Below are positions 61,857-64,000 of a DNA stretch of 64,000 bases, in pieces; the first letter of the stretch is position 1, and every line of letters starts with the position of its first letter. Made by a program: the position numbers and the translations under genes. Under the pieces are notes generated by a model. That model saw nothing but the letters and a program-made list of their open reading frames with translations, was not told the DNA's origin and made no database searches. The stretch is taken from NCBI GenBank assembly GCA_013396915.1, contig VWZL01003416.1, forward strand, positions 449,722 through 513,721, given 5' to 3'. The DNA is from Stercorarius parasiticus. Its lineage: Eukaryota > Chordata > Aves > Charadriiformes > Stercorariidae.

Positions 61857-64000
61857 CTGCAGCACCCAAGCTCCTTACGAGGGCCACCCCATTTGAACAA
61901 CTTTGGTAGCGATCCTTCCTTTCGCTGGCACTAATTGTGTAACTAGAATGCAGCCGGGGTGTGCAGAAACTTGGCAAATCAGTGCTGGAACTGGTCACCA
62001 GTTTTAGTGAACATTGAGTAAAAAATCTAGTATCTTTGTGTGCCTAATTCTTTGCTCTAGTACTAACACAGGAAAGCTCCCCAAATCAAAGTCAACCGAA
62101 AGGAGCAACAGGGGGAAAAGGAAGGCATGAGAATGGGAAAAAGAAGAAAAGGAAGTCACCAAGTAGGGAGAAACTAGGAAAAGGTTTAAAAAAGCAATCA
62201 TCTCAAGATGCAAAGTGAATTTTAGTGGTTTGAAGGCCCGGATTCCTTCTGAATGTCCTTGCATATTGCTTTGCTTCCTCGTAGGAGGAATCTCCCTAGA
62301 TAGATGTCATTAACTGGAGTTCCTTTTTCTCGTCTTTTGTTGTCGTGGCTTTTATTTCTTTGGTGCTGCTGTTCTTTATGACTGTTGTATCTGATTTCCA
62401 ATGTAAGAGCAATAAATGGAAGAAAAAGTGTAAAACCAGTACACAATGCAGGGTGAGGGAACAAGGACCCGTCAGCAGGTGCTGGCAAGTCCCTCCCGCT
62501 CTTCTGGTAATAAGGATGCTCTTGCAGCAGGGGTGCGTGGAGACCAGAGCCTAAATGAGAAATGGGAAATCTTAAAGACCTAGTCCAGATCTTCCATTGG
62601 TATAAATCAACACTGATCTGTCCCAAAAATTTTAGCAAGTCTGGATAGATGGAAGCTGATGAAGAACCTTTTGACTACAAATGGGTTCCTATGATCAGAA
62701 ATTCATCTTTGTAAAGAAGATCATGCAAACAATATACCTCAGAAAAAAAAACCTAAGTTCTCTTTTGCCAATTTAGCTACTGAATTTCTATAGCCCCAGC
62801 TGTACAATTTGTCTTGAAGCTTCTGCTCAAGTCACCCTTAAAGGCGGTATTGAAATTCTTCTGCTTGGGTTATGCAGGCTAATAAAGAGTCTGGTAACTG
62901 GTGGGAGGGCACTGAAGCATTCATGCATATGAAATCATATGCACATCTATAACCTGGGATTTTTCTGATGCCATGAAAAGAAAAGCAGAAGTCCTGGTGC
63001 TTAATTGTCTCCAACTTTCAGAGCGGTTTCTAGATTCTAGTATCCCCGCAGTGAGTGATAGTTAAACAGGATGCTTACAAAAAAACCCCAAACCAAACAA
63101 GGTGGAGAGGTTAGTTTCCAAACCAACAAGGCTTTTTATTTACCTTCAACCAGCTGTCTTAACAACTACTGTTCACTGAAGGTAAGGGCTAACCTGGAAC
63201 CTAGAGCTGGCTTTATTGAGTATATTATTTATACAGCAGTGAAAACTGTAGGGTGCACAGGAGCAAAAAAAGGGAGAAACTTCTCTGGTGGCAGTAACAC
63301 CTGTTGAAATACTCAAAGCATCATCATCACGGACTAATCTGGCTTGGAGTCCGCTTGATTAAAAATAAGAGACAATAATTTTCTTATGGCTCCATAATTC
63401 AATTGAATAACTCGGTTTGTTATCTAATACTACTTTGTCATACAGAATGATCTGTATATTGAAAGCCCTGTTCAGGCATAAACTAATTAATTTTCATGGC
63501 AGGACCAGTCCTGTGAAGTGCTGTGCTTCTACAATGTAAGAGAAATTGAGGAAGCACAATAACTCACAGGGTGAGGCTGAATTTCCCATTAGATATGTAA
63601 TTAAATATTATGAGTCCCACTGGGACGCAGAGATGTTAAGCAGAGATATTAAATGAGTTAGCCATAGCCGCGCGTTGGTCCCCTTGGCTCCCAATTCAGA
63701 GCACAATGGTGGCAGATACCATCGACCCATCCTCTAGACTCCTTCACACCACTGCAGCTGCCTTACATTAATGGTATACCTCCAAGGGATTTCATCTTTG
63801 ATACAGTATTTCTGCAGTAATGCTAGACAGGATAAGGCAAAATTCAGGGGTCAGAATATACGATAAAGCATTTAGATAGTTTGTCTCTCCACCTCCTTAC
63901 TTCACTCGCTGCTTTAGCAAATGCTCAAGTCGTGCTCATTCCATTTCTCACAGTGTGGAATAACGAACTTCAAATATTCCCAGTCAAAAAAAAAAAAAAA

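Larger units (their letters stand above)
53558..64000. other. 5' flank or first intron(s) of SPATA16, no confirmed gene
   Basis: The acceptor at 53558 requires a further 5' exon, so at least part of this stretch is an intron. Where transcription starts cannot be told, and I see no convincing CpG-rich promoter. Contents are a candidate exon (55379-55258), T-rich or A-rich runs (for example 58815-58827 and 60526-60537), a 215-codon open frame on the plus strand (61209-61856), and 15 A at the right edge (63986-64000). In human the next gene on this side is NLGN1, but no neuroligin exon is seen. Confidence 0.5.

Noticed and set aside
63986..64000. Terminal run of A as a possible retroposed poly-A tail
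   Set aside because: It is cut by the window edge and no retroposed body or target-site duplication can be seen.
1..64000. Prokaryotic-type systems (CRISPR, operons, phage) and tRNA or rRNA genes
   Set aside because: The window is vertebrate intronic and intergenic DNA. No direct-repeat/spacer arrays, tRNA-like cloverleaf segments or rRNA stretches were found by reading.

Overview
This window is a piece of a vertebrate nuclear genome, most probably a bird. The evidence is GT-AG introns of 11-15 kb, no prokaryote-like gene packing, and three CR1 LINE 3' ends carrying the ATTCTATGATTC-type terminus that is typical of birds and other sauropsids. Crocodilians or turtles are not strictly excluded, but the short introns favour a bird. 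The species cannot be named from the sequence.

One protein-coding gene can be reconstructed: SPATA16 (spermatogenesis-associated 16, NYD-SP12), a testis and acrosome-biogenesis protein, on the minus strand. Five consecutive coding exons are present, reading right to left: 53491-52910 (the exon itself begins at 53557), 37573-37428, 25727-25638, 14329-14245 and 1154-1007. Each has a canonical acceptor and donor. The phases chain perfectly (0, 2, 2, 0, 1) and give about 350 residues in one open frame. The remaining C-terminal exons (about 220 residues if the length matches human) must lie left of base 1. The first non-coding exon and promoter lie somewhere right of 53557, and a weak candidate upstream exon is at 55379-55258.

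Layout: 1-1006 intron (gene continues left); 1007-1154 exon; 1155-14244 intron with nothing recognisable except old repeat-like fragments; 14245-14329 exon; 14330-25637 intron holding a fairly intact CR1 3' end at about 19.97-20.66 kb; 25638-25727 exon; 25728-37427 intron with a 14-base gap and a T/G-rich tract; 37428-37573 exon; 37574-52909 intron with two further CR1 pieces and a suspected assembly false duplication at 50.4-52.3 kb; 52910-53557 first coding exon; 53558-64000 upstream or 5' flank, mostly unassigned, with a 215-codon open frame at 61.2-61.9 kb that I cannot explain.

I see no previously undescribed multi-gene system. The most useful observations are the complete exon chain of SPATA16, conservation of the split arginine codon that corresponds to the human globozoospermia residue, a (UG)10 tract just inside a 5' splice site, and the A-n-B-n-A'-gap-B' duplication that looks like two haplotypes joined in series.
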